Assembly: GCA_021802125.1 (NCBI GenBank)
Contig: JAKAAX010000004.1
Span: 68,560-132,559 of the forward strand
Source of the DNA: Thermoplasmata archaeon
GTDB lineage: Archaea; Thermoplasmatota; Thermoplasmata; Lutacidiplasmatales; UBA184
Reading direction: 5' to 3'
Length of the DNA stretch: 64,000 nt
Below are positions 19,106 through 27,617 of the stretch, one piece after another. Made by a program: the position numbers and the translations under genes. Every line of letters starts with the position of its first letter. Position 1 is the stretch's first letter. The notes beneath the pieces were generated by a model, which was not told where the DNA came from, ran no database searches, and saw nothing but the letters and a program-made list of their open reading frames with translations.

Positions 19106-19387
19106 ATGGCGAAGAGGTACCGATGCCGGCTGATGGGATGGAAGTGCGGCTACGTCATGACTGCGCCTACGGTCACCGAGCTGATCCCCCGCGTCGAGGA
19201 ACACCTTCGGAGCGCCCACAACCTCGCTGTCGTTCCCCAGGACATCCGGTTGAAGGTCGATTCCGCGGTGCAAGAGTATACGGAACGGAGAGCGACGGGA
19301 AGGTCCTCCTCGGCGGCTCCCGCCCTCTCCACGGCCCCGTCCCCTGCCGGGCCCGCCACTCCCGCCCCTTCGTCTCCGCCGACCTGA
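19106..19387 (+). CDS. DUF1059-like small metal-binding protein
   Basis: A 93-residue protein whose first ~50 residues match the DUF1059 pattern: MAKRYRCRLMGWKCGYV, then a helix LIPRVEEHLRSAH ending in His. The two Cys and two His suggest a small metal site. DUF1059 proteins are widespread in archaea and actinobacteria with no proven role. The C-terminal 30 residues are Ser/Ala/Pro-rich. ATG 19106 is used because the frame further upstream shows no conservation. A weak TATA-like CATACAAT lies at about 19024. Its neighbour at 19415 is a divergent copy. Confidence 0.78.
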   Translation: MAKRYRCRLMGWKCGYVMTAPTVTELIPRVEEHLRSAHNLAVVPQDIRLKVDSAVQEYTERRATGRSSSAAPALSTAPSPAGPATPAPSSPPT

Positions 19388-19414
19388 GACGTATTTCTCC
19401 CGAAGGGAGGGCCG

Positions 19415-19648
19415 ATGGTCTTCATCTTCCGATGTCCAGGAGTGGACGCCCAATGCCCCTTCACGGCCTCCGGGCTCACGATCAGCGCGATGTGGCCCGA
19501 GGTCTTGGAGCACTTGCGTACGGCTCACGGGGTCGCCCGGCCGTATCCGTCGCTGCTCAGCCGTGTCGATGGGGGATTCTGGCTGGAGGCCGACAACACG
19601 GTAGCCACCTCCCGAGACCGGGCGGTCAGCCCCGTTCCGCCGATCTGA
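19415..19648 (+). CDS. Divergent second DUF1059-like protein
   Basis: 77 residues beginning MVFIFRCPGVDAQCPF, with the helix WPEVLEHLRTAHGV. This repeats the layout of the gene just upstream: Cys pair, then helix ending in His. The two N-terminal halves align over ~50 residues (C-x6-C against C-x5-C, then LRSAH against LRTAH), so they look like a tandem duplication that has diverged. The gap of 27 bp suggests co-transcription. Function unknown. Confidence 0.65.
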   Translation: MVFIFRCPGVDAQCPFTASGLTISAMWPEVLEHLRTAHGVARPYPSLLSRVDGGFWLEADNTVATSRDRAVSPVPPI

Positions 19649-19796
19649 CCCTCCGGCCCCCTGCCCCTGCGGCGCCCTCTTCGCGGGTCCGTCGTGGGAG
19701 CCCCGAGATGGGGCCTCGGGACCGCAAAGCACGCGTCCGGGGCCCGTCGCCTCTCCTCGATGGAACCTCTCGGAGGCAGCATCGGACGCGGCATCC

Positions 19797-19804
19797 TTCA
19801 AATA
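19797..19804 (+). promoter_or_regulatory. TATA-like element before the VWA operon
   Basis: TTCAAATA, an AT-rich patch in GC-rich sequence, lies about 105 bp before the VWA ATG at 19906. A start site ~27 bp on gives a leader of roughly 75 bases that ends in a strong GGGAGGAGC ribosome-binding site. Confidence 0.5.
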
Positions 19805-19905
19805 ATGGCCCGGCTAACATACATGGTGGCCCCGGCCCGAGGGCCGTGCGCGCCGAATCGGGGACGTTCCATTGTCCAACGCAGCACCCGGGAGGAGCTA
19901 GCCCG

Positions 19906-21504
19906 ATGGCCGCCCCGTACCAACCCCCGCCCCCTCCATCTGATCGACCCCCCTCCGATCCGAGCGGCGCGGGTCCGCAGTCCATGCAGGGTTCCTGGGG
20001 TACGACCTCGGGACCCACGCAGCGCCCCCGCCATGTCCTGGTGCTCGACATCTCGAAGAGCATGCTCGCTCCCCTTCCAGACCCCAGCGACCCCAGCCGG
20101 GTCCGGAGGAAGATCGAGGTCGCCCGGGCCGCGACCTACCGCATCTTCGAGACGGTCCAATCCCAGGGAGCGATGTTCGGGCTGGTCATCTTCAACAACG
20201 TGGCCCACGTCGCGATCCCCCTCACCGAGATCCGTCCGGAGATCCGCCCCGCGCTCGACAATCTGGTGGCCCTCCTGCCCCCGAAGGGGCGGTCGGCGAT
20301 CTGGGACGCGCTCGCCCTGGGCGCGGACCTGCTGCGCGTCGAGGGCGGAGCGACCCACGGGAACCTCGTCCTGGTGACCGACGGGTGGGACAACATGTCG
20401 CAGCGGTTCGGGGCCCCCGGCATCGACCTGCCTCCACCCCCGCCCCCGGGGTCCCCTCCGGGAACTTCCCCCCCTCCCCGCGCCGACATCCTCGCCTACC
20501 TCCTCACGCAGGGCAGCAGGCTCGGTCTCCGCATCATCGGGATCGGGAGCGGCGTCGAACGGGACAAGGGCGTCGATTCCCAGAGGATGCGCGCCTTCAC
20601 GGACGCCTACGCCGCCCGGACCCAGGCGTGGAGACTCGGTTGCACCGTCTCCTACGAAGAGGTCACGACGAGCGAGGAGCTCTTCTCCCGCATGGTCCAG
20701 GCGTTCGTCGACATCCCCTTCGAGGACGCCATGGCGGTGGAGAACCTCCACCCCGACGAACTGGCAGAGGCGGCAGCCTCGGCCGCCCGGGCGCTGCGCG
20801 ACACCGACGGGAAACGTAGCGTGGTGGGCCACCTGGCTTCCGGTAAGGGTACCGGCGCCGCGGGGAGCCCCGCCCCCGGGACCTCCTCCCAACCGGGGAT
20901 GGAGGTCGACATCCTGAGCCCGCAGGCCGGTCACTCCGCGGTGAACCTGAGGGACCGTTACGGGCCCCTGGGAGAGGTCGCGGAGGCCTACATGGCCCGG
21001 GATTGGGCAAGGGCCCAGGCGATCCTGTACCAGAAGGGAGGCCTCATCGCTCCCGTCACCCGGTTCTACTGGCAGGCGCGCGTCTACTTCGCGCAAGGAG
21101 AGAAGGGGGAGGCGGGCCGCTACCTCGCGCAAGCCTGGTCCGAGGCCGAGGCGCTCCCCGTTGCGGACCGGGGCCGGGTCGTCCGCCGGCTCGCGCTGCT
21201 CCAGGCCAAGGTCACCGGCGACAAGGAAACGGAGAGCCTCGTCAGCTTCTACGACGCGGCCGAAACGAAGGCCCGGTCGATGGGTAGCGGGCTCGGCGAC
21301 AAGCTCGAACGGATGTTCGACCGCATCCTGGCGCTGAGGGGCACCTACGCGACGGTGAAGGGAGGGGGCGCCGCCGCCCACGAGGAGCTCGTGGAGGAGA
21401 TCTTCGGACTGCTCCAGGACGCCCGTCTCGCCAACACCCAGCGCGAGCCCGCCATCGACGCGTTCCTGGACTTCGTGGAGATCGCCCTCGCGGAGATGCG
21501 GTAG
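19906..21504 (+). CDS. von Willebrand factor A (VWA) domain protein
   Basis: A 532-residue cytosolic protein. The VWA domain (about 40-280) has the MIDAS motif DISKS (near residue 47) and the later LVTDGWD metal-site loop; a Pro-rich loop is inserted near 175-195. The second half (about 340-532) is helical, with TPR-like repeats (YMARDWARAQAILYQKG, YFAQGEKGEAGRYL). VWA proteins often act as metal-dependent binding platforms. It starts a tight three-gene set with the GTPase at 21563 and the coiled-coil protein at 22952, which suggests one complex. ATG 19906 follows a good ribosome-binding site. Confidence 0.88.
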   Translation: MAAPYQPPPPPSDRPPSDPSGAGPQSMQGSWGTTSGPTQRPRHVLVLDISKSMLAPLPDPSDPSRVRRKIEVARAATYRIFETVQSQGAMFGLVIFNNVAHVAIPLTEIRPEIRPALDNLVALLPPKGRSAIWDALALGADLLRVEGGATHGNLVLVTDGWDNMSQRFGAPGIDLPPPPPPGSPPGTSPPPRADILAYLLTQGSRLGLRIIGIGSGVERDKGVDSQRMRAFTDAYAARTQAWRLGCTVSYEEVTTSEELFSRMVQAFVDIPFEDAMAVENLHPDELAEAAASAARALRDTDGKRSVVGHLASGKGTGAAGSPAPGTSSQPGMEVDILSPQAGHSAVNLRDRYGPLGEVAEAYMARDWARAQAILYQKGGLIAPVTRFYWQARVYFAQGEKGEAGRYLAQAWSEAEALPVADRGRVVRRLALLQAKVTGDKETESLVSFYDAAETKARSMGSGLGDKLERMFDRILALRGTYATVKGGGAAAHEELVEEIFGLLQDARLANTQREPAIDAFLDFVEIALAEMR

Positions 21505-21562
21505 GATCTCGGGGGCCAAAGCATATCATGAACTTCCACGTGAGAAGAAGGAGCCCTCGAAG

Positions 21563-22942
21563 ATGAGCCCCCCCAACCCCACGAAAGGTGCGAACAAGAA
21601 GCGACCCGCCGACGCCGCCGCGGCTCCGCCGGCGCCTGCTCCCGCGCCGCCTCCCCCGGCGCGCGCGCCCGCCCCTGAGCCTGCGCCGGCCCCGGCCGCG
21701 CCCGCCGAGGCTCCGGTCGAGCCGGAGCCCGCGATCCCCGCGCCCGTGGTCCGCAAGGTCGTCCCAGGGTCCGTTCCACCCCCGGAGAGGAAGGCCCCAC
21801 CGCCTCCTCCCATCCGCCCACGAAAGGCCCCCGAGCCGGAACCGCCGGCGCCTCCGCCGATCGGGGCCAAGATCGCCGTGGTCGGGATCCCCGCGTCGGG
21901 GAAGACCACCTACTTCCGCTACCTCTCCGGCCACTTCGGGCTGAACCTGCCTCTGGTCTACGTCCCCAGCCGCTCCGGCTCGGTGATCCCCCTCTTCGGG
22001 GACATCGGGAACGAGGTGGTGATGGAGGAGACCACCTACGAGTCCGACCCCAACAACCCCGCCGCGGCGATGGACACCACGACTCGCCTCTACGTCAATC
22101 GGCCGATGGAGGACCCCACGCGGCTCTTCGTGGAGCTCGCGCAGGGACAGGAGGAGCAGGGGATCCTGACGAAGTATCCCCTTCCGACGAAGTACAACCA
22201 GTTCGTCGAGATGAAGCTCAACTTCCGGTACGGGGTCGCGGGGAACCTCGCCCAGGCGAAGCCGATGGTCCTGCGGACCGTCGACGAGGCCGGCGGGATC
22301 ATCTCGGACTACTTCACCTACGACCGCCTCTGGATCAACGCTCCCACCGAGGAGGTCCCGATCGAGAAGTGCCGGGTCATCCCGCGCTTCGACACCTGGA
22401 AGCCCGACCGCCAGGAGCTCTGGCGACGCGGGCTCACCCTGATGGGAAGGTTCACCGTCGACGCCGACGGCATCATCCTTCTGCTCACCCCGCAGCTGGG
22501 CTCGCTCAGGGACAGCGCCCAGCAGGTGAACCTCGCGCGGGGGGTCTTCCGGTACGCGCGGCAGCGGGGCATCCCCGTGGTGATCGCGATCTCGAAGGCC
22601 GACCTGCTGAAGGAGTTCTACCTCGAGGTGGAACAGGTCCTGACCAATCGAGGGTACCTCTCAGGCTTTGACAGCAACCGGTTCCTCACCGAGCGCGACG
22701 GAAGCGGGCTCGGGAGCATCCTCGCCGCCCAGGAGGGCCGCGGGTTCTCCACGAAGGAGGACGCCTACCTGGTCGCCTCTGCGATCTCCACGGGAGAGGG
22801 ACGACCTCTCCTCTACGGGGACACGGCGGACGTCGACCTCAACAACGGTGCGACCGCGGGAGTGCCCGTGATGGTCAACACGACCCTCCCCCTCGCTCGG
22901 ATCTGCGAGCGTGTGCTGACCGAGCGCGGCGACCTGAGCTAG
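21563..22942 (+). CDS. P-loop GTPase-like protein with Pro/Ala-rich N-terminus
   Basis: A 459-residue protein: residues 1-95 are nearly all Pro, Ala and Glu, then comes a P-loop NTPase. Walker A is GIPASGKTT (about 108-116), a Walker B-like DADGIILLL follows, and the guanine-specificity motif appears as ISKADLL (SKAD in place of NKxD, near 343). The architecture and neighbours recall the DO-GTPase families reported next to VWA and GAP-like proteins. Assignment to a named family needs a profile search. It lies 58 bp after the VWA gene and 9 bp before the third gene. Confidence 0.8.
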   Translation: MSPPNPTKGANKKRPADAAAAPPAPAPAPPPPARAPAPEPAPAPAAPAEAPVEPEPAIPAPVVRKVVPGSVPPPERKAPPPPPIRPRKAPEPEPPAPPPIGAKIAVVGIPASGKTTYFRYLSGHFGLNLPLVYVPSRSGSVIPLFGDIGNEVVMEETTYESDPNNPAAAMDTTTRLYVNRPMEDPTRLFVELAQGQEEQGILTKYPLPTKYNQFVEMKLNFRYGVAGNLAQAKPMVLRTVDEAGGIISDYFTYDRLWINAPTEEVPIEKCRVIPRFDTWKPDRQELWRRGLTLMGRFTVDADGIILLLTPQLGSLRDSAQQVNLARGVFRYARQRGIPVVIAISKADLLKEFYLEVEQVLTNRGYLSGFDSNRFLTERDGSGLGSILAAQEGRGFSTKEDAYLVASAISTGEGRPLLYGDTADVDLNNGATAGVPVMVNTTLPLARICERVLTERGDLS

Positions 22943-22951
22943 GGGCGGGGC

Positions 22952-25552
22952 ATGGACGCGCCCAAGCCCATGCCCGCTCCAGGGAACCCCACGGCTCCCT
23001 CGAGACCGGCCGCGGCGGGTCCGTCCGCGGGTAAGGACCGGGGACTGGTCTCCGTCGTCTGGTGCCGTCAGGTGGACAACGAGGCCGAGAGCCCGGGATA
23101 CACGACGGTCCCGACGGAGTTCCCCGGGCGGAAGGAGACGCTGGACGCCGTTCGGATCGTCGGGAACCTCGCGATCAACGCGGCCGACACCCACGACTAC
23201 TGGGACCCGGACCCCACGAGCAAGCTCGCCTACTACCACAACCTGTTCCTCTATCCCGCGAACGGAGGGCAGTACCTCTGCCTGGGCCGGATGTTCCTCT
23301 CCACCGAGGACCGACCTCGGCTCGGGATGAAGACCCTCATCCTGGACGCCTCCGCACTGCTCGAGTCGGAGAACCTCGGGCTCGTCCTACGGCGATGGTA
23401 CAACTCCATGGGCAACCCCGGCCGCGGCGCCCAGACGGAGGGGCGGGCCGACCCCGCGATGATGGACGCCCTCTCCGACGCGTTCGTCTACCTACGGCTG
23501 GACCCGGGTCGGCCGTTGGTAGGACTCGTCTCGGACAACTTCCACGACGCGGTCGAGGGAGTGCTCACGCTGCTCGAGCGCATGCCCTCCTCCGTCGCGC
23601 TTCTCGGAGGGTGCCTCATCTTCCCGTACTTCCTTCCCGTCGGTCGGGTCCAAGTGACAGAGCTTACCGAGACCTTCCCCCTGACCCTGGCCCTCGCCCG
23701 GATCCCTCGCAACGAGGCCGGGGGCGACCGCCACGTGAAGCGTGTCTCCGCATGGGCGGCCCAAGGCGTCCACCTCCTCGACCTGACCCAGGGGCTCTCC
23801 CCTGAGGTCCGTTCCCGCCCCGCGGCCGGCCCTCCGATCTCCTGGTGGTGCAAGGGGGACCGCCCGGAACTGATCAACGACCTGCGAAGGGCGGTCGACC
23901 GAGTCGAGCTCCCCCGGCTCCGTGAGTCGGAGCAGGAGGGGAACCTCCGGAGCGGGTCGGAGCGGCGACGGGAACTTGCCCGGCTCGCCTCCGCCATGAG
24001 CTCGATCACGCTGGCGCTGCAGAGACCTCCCTCGGAGCGTTCGACCTTGGGCGTGGAGATCCTTCGCACCGTGCAGCCCTACCTCCAAGCGCTCTCCGCG
24101 ACGGCCGGGTCTCCCGCCGAAGGGGTACGCACCCCGGGAACCCTTCCCGAAGCCCCCTCCACCGGGCCTGCCGCGCCGTCCGTGGTCCCGGTGGGCGGCA
24201 TCGTTGTGACCCCGCCCTTGGGCATGCCCCCGAAGAGTTCCAGCTCGCAGGAGGAGCCCCCCTGGCGCAGGGCTCCGCGGCTCCGTCCGGAGCGGTCGGA
24301 GGTGGTGCCCGTCCCTCGGGGGGCCCCCGGGGGCGAGGGGCCCCCCGGGGACGAACGGGTGGGCGCCGGGTCGGCGGCGGCACCTCCCGTGCCACCGGGC
24401 GTCGACCGAAACCCGCCGGACGGCGACCTCGCCGAGGCGTCGCCGCCCCCCGCCGCGGTTCCCGGCCTGCCGCCCGCGCTCCTCGAAGAGCTCCGGTCGT
24501 ACATCGACACCCGGATCGGAGAGTCCCGCGTGCGCGTCGGGGACCTCGACCCCGACGTGGTCGGCGGGCTCGAGCGTGATCTGGAACGACGACTGGAAGC
24601 GCGCGCGCGGCTCCTCGTTTCCCCAGAAGCGCTGGAAGCTCGGGTCGTCGAGATCCTGGCCCGAAGGCCCCCCCCACCCACACCGGAACCCCAGGACCTC
24701 CTGAACGACGCGACCAGGGGTGCCCTGGCCGAGGTCGTGGACGTCCTCGTCGCCGAACGACTGGCGGACGCGACCGCCGACGGCAAGGCGGGAGCCTCCT
24801 CGTCGGCAGAGGACGAGCTCTCGAAGTTGGACGATCGTGTGGTGGCGCTCCTCTCGAAGGACCCGGACGACCGGCGCGTCGCGGCCCTGCTCGACCAGCG
24901 CATCCAGGCCTGCGTTGCCTCTTCCGCGGAGGCGGACCGCAAGGCGACGGACGATCGTCTCGACCTCATTTTGAAGGAGCTCCAGCTGCGGGCGAAGTCC
25001 CAGACGGAACTCGAGGCGACCATCCGGTCCGAGGTCCGGTTCCTGGACGAGAAGCTCCAGACGCTGATGGGTCGGATGATCCCGCTGCTGAAGCGGACCT
25101 GGCTTAAGATCGACGAGCTCGAGAAGCGCCCCGCCGGTGCGGGGGGCGCCTCCGAACAGAAGATGAAGCGCCTGCGCGACGAGCTCTGGAGGGAGATGAA
25201 GCGCATGGAGCTCGACCTCTCCGAGCGCACGCGCCTCATCCTCGACCGGGTCGAAGGGAACATCCAGAACCAGGGGAAGCTCTGGCTGACGCTCGTGGGT
25301 CAGTTATCCTCGCTCGCCGAACAGCGGCGCGAACTGGAGAAGATCGTGCACGAGTCGAAGGAGGACTTCGAAGTTCCCGCGGAGGACGGTCCCCTGCAGG
25401 TCCCTGAGGAGACCTCGGAGGAAGAAGGGTCGGACGAGGCCCCGAAGCCGACGACCGCTGCGGCGCAAACAGGGAAGGCGACCGCGCAGAGGAACAGGGG
25501 GCCCGCGAAGGACCCTGCTCCTTCGACCCGGACCGCCGCGCGGGCGAAGTAA
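22952..25552 (+). CDS. Large GTPase-associated protein, N-terminal domain plus coiled coil
   Basis: An 866-residue protein without a domain I can name for certain. Residues ~30-300 form a compact domain starting GLVSVVWCRQVDNEAESPGYTTV and including RPRLGMKTLILDASALLE; the pattern is loosely like GAP1-N domains of VWA/GTPase ternary systems. Residues 380-510 are Pro/Gly-rich linker. Residues ~520-820 are charged and helical (repeated ERDLERRLEARA, RELEKIVHESK), a likely long coiled coil, and a Lys/Glu tail follows. Gene order and 9 bp spacing tie it to the GTPase. It may be the effector or scaffold of the triad; that is inference. Confidence 0.75.
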   Translation: MDAPKPMPAPGNPTAPSRPAAAGPSAGKDRGLVSVVWCRQVDNEAESPGYTTVPTEFPGRKETLDAVRIVGNLAINAADTHDYWDPDPTSKLAYYHNLFLYPANGGQYLCLGRMFLSTEDRPRLGMKTLILDASALLESENLGLVLRRWYNSMGNPGRGAQTEGRADPAMMDALSDAFVYLRLDPGRPLVGLVSDNFHDAVEGVLTLLERMPSSVALLGGCLIFPYFLPVGRVQVTELTETFPLTLALARIPRNEAGGDRHVKRVSAWAAQGVHLLDLTQGLSPEVRSRPAAGPPISWWCKGDRPELINDLRRAVDRVELPRLRESEQEGNLRSGSERRRELARLASAMSSITLALQRPPSERSTLGVEILRTVQPYLQALSATAGSPAEGVRTPGTLPEAPSTGPAAPSVVPVGGIVVTPPLGMPPKSSSSQEEPPWRRAPRLRPERSEVVPVPRGAPGGEGPPGDERVGAGSAAAPPVPPGVDRNPPDGDLAEASPPPAAVPGLPPALLEELRSYIDTRIGESRVRVGDLDPDVVGGLERDLERRLEARARLLVSPEALEARVVEILARRPPPPTPEPQDLLNDATRGALAEVVDVLVAERLADATADGKAGASSSAEDELSKLDDRVVALLSKDPDDRRVAALLDQRIQACVASSAEADRKATDDRLDLILKELQLRAKSQTELEATIRSEVRFLDEKLQTLMGRMIPLLKRTWLKIDELEKRPAGAGGASEQKMKRLRDELWREMKRMELDLSERTRLILDRVEGNIQNQGKLWLTLVGQLSSLAEQRRELEKIVHESKEDFEVPAEDGPLQVPEETSEEEGSDEAPKPTTAAAQTGKATAQRNRGPAKDPAPSTRTAARAK

Positions 25553-25643
25553 CCGCCCGCCGCCGTCCGTGGAGAGGGGCCCAGCGAGGGCCGCCCGCGC
25601 GGAGGCAACCTCCCCTGGGCCGATTCCGGCCCCAACAAGCAAC

Positions 25644-26504
25644 ATGGGCATGAGCTGCCTCGGCATTGGAGTGGACCGGACCCTCCTGCCCCCCATCGCC
25701 CCGAGCCTCAACGAGGTCGGCCCCAGGGAGCGCTCGGAGCTGGCGGGCTGGATCGAGGACAGCCCTCGCGTTGCCCTCGCCCTAGGGAGCCTGGTCGGCG
25801 GCTTCTCCCGTGCCTATGTCGTGGGAGATGCCTCGCGTCCCAGGGCCGCGGTGATCCATATCGCGGAGGCCACCGCCGAGCCTGAGGTCCTTGGAAGCGA
25901 TCCTGCGGCCGTGTGGTCCATCCTCTCCCGGCTGCCGGGATGGCAACGACCGCATCTACTGACTGACGGGCTGGCAGGCCCTCTCTCCCGCCTCATGGAG
26001 CGCGGGCTCAAGGTGCCGGTGCGACGAGAGAAGGATCTGCAATACATCCTCAGGGCCGCCCCTGTGGACCACCAGGACGCTCGCGTTCGGCGGATCACGA
26101 TCGCGGACCGGGAGATCGTGGAGCGGTCGGACCGCTTGACCCAGCCCCGTGGGCATGGCGATGTCCGCACCACGCTCTCTCGGGGGGTGGTGGGAGGGGC
26201 TGTGGTGGGAGACCGCCTGGTCTCCTCGGTGATGTCCTGCGCCTGGGGAGGCGTCCACGTGAACCTCGGAGCGGCCACGGCCAAGGACTGGAGAGGTCAG
26301 GGACTGGCGGCGGCGGAGACCGTCCTGGTCTGCCGGGTGCTCCAAGAGCGAGGGCTTCGGCCCTGCTGGTGCACAGGCCCGCAGAACCTGGCGTCCCAGC
26401 GCGTCGCCGAGAAGGTGGGGTTCGAGCTCGTGGAAGGGGGAGAGTACCTCATCCCGGAGGGACCGCCTGGTCGGGTCTTCGGTCCGAGCGACCCCGAGAC
26501 ATAA
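25644..26504 (+). CDS. GNAT-family acetyltransferase with N-terminal domain
   Basis: A 286-residue protein. The C-terminal half holds the acetyl-CoA fold: the strand NLGAATAKDWRGQGLAAAE carries the R/Q-x-x-G-x-G/A loop, and the later NLASQRVAEKVGFE helix is typical of GNATs. The N-terminal ~120 residues form a separate domain, as in GNATs built from two related halves. Substrate unknown. ATG 25644 (or 25650) is chosen, since the longer frame upstream is low-complexity. It follows the triad by 92 bp and may be a separate unit. Confidence 0.8.
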   Translation: MGMSCLGIGVDRTLLPPIAPSLNEVGPRERSELAGWIEDSPRVALALGSLVGGFSRAYVVGDASRPRAAVIHIAEATAEPEVLGSDPAAVWSILSRLPGWQRPHLLTDGLAGPLSRLMERGLKVPVRREKDLQYILRAAPVDHQDARVRRITIADREIVERSDRLTQPRGHGDVRTTLSRGVVGGAVVGDRLVSSVMSCAWGGVHVNLGAATAKDWRGQGLAAAETVLVCRVLQERGLRPCWCTGPQNLASQRVAEKVGFELVEGGEYLIPEGPPGRVFGPSDPET

Positions 26505-26532
26505 GGATCCGACCGCGGTGCGGAGCCGACGC

Positions 26533-26540
26533 GAAATTAC
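26533..26540 (+). promoter_or_regulatory. TATA-like element of the methyltransferase gene
   Basis: GAAATTAC, the only AT-rich patch in the gap, centred about 36 bp before ATG 26573. Confidence 0.5.
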
Positions 26541-26572
26541 ATCTCCCGGGACCGCCCGTCAGGAACCCGTCC

Positions 26573-27490
26573 ATGAGCCCCCGAAGGAAACCGCCGCGGG
26601 CGCGCCTCCTCGACGAGCGGGTGCGGCGATACTACCTCGGATACGACGAGGAGGGACGTCTCGGGAGGGACCCGTTCCACCACCTGGAATTCGACACGAC
26701 GCTGCGGTACTTGGAGCGTGTCCTCCCCGTTCGCGGCCACATCTTGGACGCAGGTGGCGGACCGGGGCGATACGCGGTGGCCCTCGCCCGACGGGGCTTC
26801 AATGTGTCCCTGATCGACCTCATGCCCGAACACGTGGAGGCCGCGCGGCGCGCAGCCGCACGAGCCGGGGTCGCTCATCATCTCCTCGACCTGCGCTCTG
26901 GTTCGTTGGACGATCTGTCCTTCTTCCCGGATTCAGGGTTCGCGGGAGTCCTGTGCCTCGGGTCCGCGCTCGGCCACCTTGTGGACCCGGTCCGTCGGGC
27001 CCGAGCCTTGCGAGAACTCTTTCGTGTCGCGCGCCCGGGAGCCCCGGTCTTCGTCTCGGTCATCGGCCGGCTCAGTCTGCTCAGCTCCAGTATGCTCGCT
27101 AATCCCCGAGAGTGGCAGCTGGACCCGGCGATGTACCGCCGCATCGAGCGAACAGGGGACTACGACGGCCAGCGGGGGTTCGCGCCCTGCCACTTCTTCC
27201 TGATCGATGAGCTTCAGGAGGAGATGCGACAGGCCGGGCTTAGGATCGAGGTCACCGTCGGGCTCCAGGGGCTTGTCCCACCCTACCCCAAGCAGATCGC
27301 CTCAGCCGCCCGAAGATACCCCAAGGCGTTCCGAGCCTGGAGGGAGCTCCTGTACAGGTCCTGCGAAGACCCCGCGGTCGTGCCCTTCAGCCAACACTTT
27401 CTGGTGATAGGGAGGAGGCCCGGGGGTCTCCCGGCACGTCCGGAGGGACGGCGGGGGCGGTCCCGCCGCGTGCCGCGAACTTCTGGATGA
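26573..27490 (+). CDS. Class I SAM-dependent methyltransferase
   Basis: A 305-residue Rossmann methyltransferase. Motif I is ILDAGGGPGRYAVALA (about residues 60-75), with the acidic strand end VSLIDLMPEHVEAA and the motif-IV region FAGVLCLGSALGHL. The C-terminal part (LQGLVPPYPKQIA) is a substrate cap. Typical substrates of such enzymes are small molecules; none can be inferred. The last ~30 residues are Arg-rich. Start ATG 26573 is supported by the TATA-like site 36 bp upstream. Confidence 0.88.
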   Translation: MSPRRKPPRARLLDERVRRYYLGYDEEGRLGRDPFHHLEFDTTLRYLERVLPVRGHILDAGGGPGRYAVALARRGFNVSLIDLMPEHVEAARRAAARAGVAHHLLDLRSGSLDDLSFFPDSGFAGVLCLGSALGHLVDPVRRARALRELFRVARPGAPVFVSVIGRLSLLSSSMLANPREWQLDPAMYRRIERTGDYDGQRGFAPCHFFLIDELQEEMRQAGLRIEVTVGLQGLVPPYPKQIASAARRYPKAFRAWRELLYRSCEDPAVVPFSQHFLVIGRRPGGLPARPEGRRGRSRRVPRTSG

Positions 27491-27587
27491 TGTATGGGGA
27501 GGCCGGAGCAGGACCAGGAACCCCTCGCCGGCTATCAGCCGAGAAGCAAGGGGAGAGCTTGAGCGGCGACAATTCACGCGTACATTC

Positions 27588-27595
27588 CTTAATAT
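27588..27595 (+). promoter_or_regulatory. TATA element of the surface protein gene
   Basis: TTTAATAT-like sequence (CTTAATAT) centred 26-27 bp before the GTG at 27618, predicting a leaderless mRNA starting at or next to the start codon. Confidence 0.65.
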
Positions 27596-27617
27596 CAATG
27601 GGACCGGTCGTGAACTC

